8,019 nucleotides of DNA. Origin: a bacterium. Lineage in GTDB: Bacteria > UBP14 > UBA6098 > B30-G16. The position numbers and the translations under genes were made by a program. Numbering within the stretch: position 1 is the first letter of the stretch; each line of letters opens with the position of its first letter. The stretch spans positions 1 to 8,019 of the forward strand of contig JAUXEQ010000061.1 of assembly GCA_030620455.1 (NCBI GenBank). The letters run 5' to 3'. The notes beneath the pieces are model-generated. The model did no database searches. It saw nothing but the letters and a program-made list of their open reading frames with translations, and was not told the origin of the DNA. This document shows positions 7,019-8,019 of the stretch, piece by piece.

Positions 7019-7723
7019 TTAATCACCGAAAGCTACACCACCAAATCCAACTTTAAAATGAATATACGGTCCCGAAAGCCCGGGATTGGGACCATCAGCA
7101 ACTTCTATGCTACCAATTTCCCATCCGTTTTTAAAAGTTGCAAATTTATAACCTGCATTTACACCAAAAATTAAACCTATTCCGCCAAATCTACTTTTAG
7201 TAAAACTTAATAGGTAATTTGCTTCCACTTCAGCTTTAAGCATCAATCCACCTGAACTAAGAAGTGACATTCTCCTCGGATTTTCGATTACCTCATCGAA
7301 GTTGAGTTCCTCATATTTATCATAAATTTTAATGTTTATGTAACCTCCACCAATAGCAATTTTTGGACTTAGATAGAATCCTCCTGTTGTATATACAACA
7401 TACCCTAGATTTATGAAAAAATAGTTAATATGAAAATCAGCAATTAGAGAATCATTCTCAAGTTCCTGAGAAAATGCATAACCTTCACCACCAAGAAGAA
7501 GTCCTGCAATTATTGCATTACCACCGCCACCTATGGAGAAATGATTTCCATTAATTTCACCAAAACCATTTGAATTAAAATTATCCCTAAGTTCAGACAT
7601 ACGTGGCATTTCCATTCCAAGGTTAAAATAGCCCACACCGCCAGCGATTATTGTTCCTTTTGCATAAACTATACTGAAAAAAGATAGAAGAATAATTAGG
7701 CAAAAAATAATTTTCGATTTCAT
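7019..7723 (-). CDS. Exported glycine-rich protein of unknown function, possible outer-membrane beta-barrel
   Basis: I do not recognise the family. The start is placed at 7723. That ATG opens a textbook signal peptide (MKSK, hydrophobic core IIFCLIILLSFFSIV, cleavage after YA at residue 21) and has AAGGAG 7 bases upstream. A longer frame from 7786 would put 21 charged residues before the signal peptide and overlap glyS by 25 bases, so it is unlikely. The protein has 234 residues. The mature part has about 38 glycines in 213 residues (18%), including GGGG and GGG runs, with alternating hydrophobic/polar stretches (LSPKIAIGGGYINIKIY, YIHFKVGFGGVAFG) that suggest beta strands in a small barrel or periplasmic sandwich. 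It has no cysteine pairs and no visible catalytic motif. It sits between glyS and guaA, 38 bp after glyS, which gives no functional clue. The C-terminus lacks the terminal aromatic residue usual in Bam-assembled barrels. Confidence 0.75.
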   Translation of the reverse strand: MKSKIIFCLIILLSFFSIVYAKGTIIAGGVGYFNLGMEMPRMSELRDNFNSNGFGEINGNHFSIGGGGNAIIAGLLLGGEGYAFSQELENDSLIADFHINYFFINLGYVVYTTGGFYLSPKIAIGGGYINIKIYDKYEELNFDEVIENPRRMSLLSSGGLMLKAEVEANYLLSFTKSRFGGIGLIFGVNAGYKFATFKNGWEIGSIEVADGPNPGLSGPYIHFKVGFGGVAFGD

Positions 7724-7730
7724 TTCTATA

Positions 7731-7736
7731 CTCCTT
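7731..7736 (-). promoter_or_regulatory. Ribosome binding site fixing the start of the exported protein
   Basis: On the minus strand this reads AAGGAG, 7 bases before the ATG at 7723. It supports that start over the upstream in-frame ATG at 7786. Confidence 0.8.
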
Positions 7737-7761
7737 AATTCTCTAATACATTCAAAGAAAT

Positions 7762-8019
7762 CTATATACCTTTGTCTCTTATCCAAGATTCAATGTATTT
7801 TGAAATCATTCCCGAAATTTCCTCAATTTTAACTCTAACCTGAACCATTGTGTCTCGTTCCCTAATTGTAACCGTTCGATCTTTAAGCGTCTGACCATCT
7901 ACAGTAACGCAAAAAGGCGTACCCGCTTCGTCCTGCCTGCGATACCGTCGACCAATTGAATCCTTTTCGTCATAGAAAACCATGAATTCCTTTCGAAGGT
8001 CCTGTGCAATCTCCTTTGC
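7762..8019 (-). CDS. glyS: Glycyl-tRNA synthetase, homodimeric type, C-terminal part (5' partial)
   Basis: Only the last 85 codons are in the window. The frame is open to the edge, and the bases beyond the ATG at 7983 still match the family (AKEIAQDLRKEF before it), so that ATG is internal. The segment is the end of the HGTP-type anticodon-binding domain of the alpha2 class II enzyme, which charges tRNA-Gly in the cytoplasm. Diagnostic stretches are SIGRRYRRQDEAGTP, where the family usually has IGRRYRRxDE-x-GTP, then FCVTVDGQTLKDRTVTIR and RERDTMVQVRV. The final 20 or so residues (KYIESWIRDKGI) are a short helix-like end. The unrelated alpha2-beta2 GlyQ/GlyS type can be excluded, since its beta subunit does not have this motif. 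This is the first visible gene of the minus-strand cluster; its promoter lies outside the window. Confidence 0.95.
   Translation of the reverse strand, partial: AKEIAQDLRKEFMVFYDEKDSIGRRYRRQDEAGTPFCVTVDGQTLKDRTVTIRERDTMVQVRVKIEEISGMISKYIESWIRDKGI

Overview
The window is an AT-rich bacterial segment. It holds two gene clusters that face each other and meet in a 39-bp convergent gap near 2164-2202. No stretch over 300 bases lacks a gene. I saw no tRNA, rRNA, CRISPR array, insertion sequence or phage gene. The lineage is an inference. A protein ending in a type IX secretion (T9SS)-like sorting domain and a PorV/PorQ-like outer-membrane protein point to a Gram-negative member of the Fibrobacterota-Chlorobiota-Bacteroidota (FCB) group or a nearby candidate phylum such as WOR-3/Stahlbacteria or Cloacimonadota. 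The indolepyruvate ferredoxin oxidoreductase subunit suggests anaerobic amino-acid metabolism.

Plus strand, 1-2163: the 3' part of a secreted protein with a C-terminal sorting domain, then iorB (indolepyruvate:ferredoxin oxidoreductase beta subunit), then a PorV/PorQ-family beta-barrel protein. The gaps are 12 and 5 bp, so the three look co-transcribed. A metabolic subunit sits between two envelope genes, and its usual partner iorA is not next to it.

Minus strand, 8019-2203, in transcription order: the 3' end of glycyl-tRNA synthetase (glyS), an unrecognised glycine-rich exported protein, guaA (GMP synthase), an NAD-dependent epimerase/dehydratase, and uvrB (excision repair). The gaps are 38, 77, 72 and 20 bp. 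This is mostly housekeeping: translation, purine synthesis, sugar or lipid modification, and DNA repair. The two longer gaps could hold promoters or processing sites, but I could not make a convincing promoter call. The enzymes keep the catalytic motifs I looked for.

Overall this is mostly ordinary core genome. I found no convincing new multi-gene system. The points worth a second look are the iorB context, the exported protein between glyS and guaA, the very basic tail of UvrB, and AT-only inverted repeats in two intergenic gaps.
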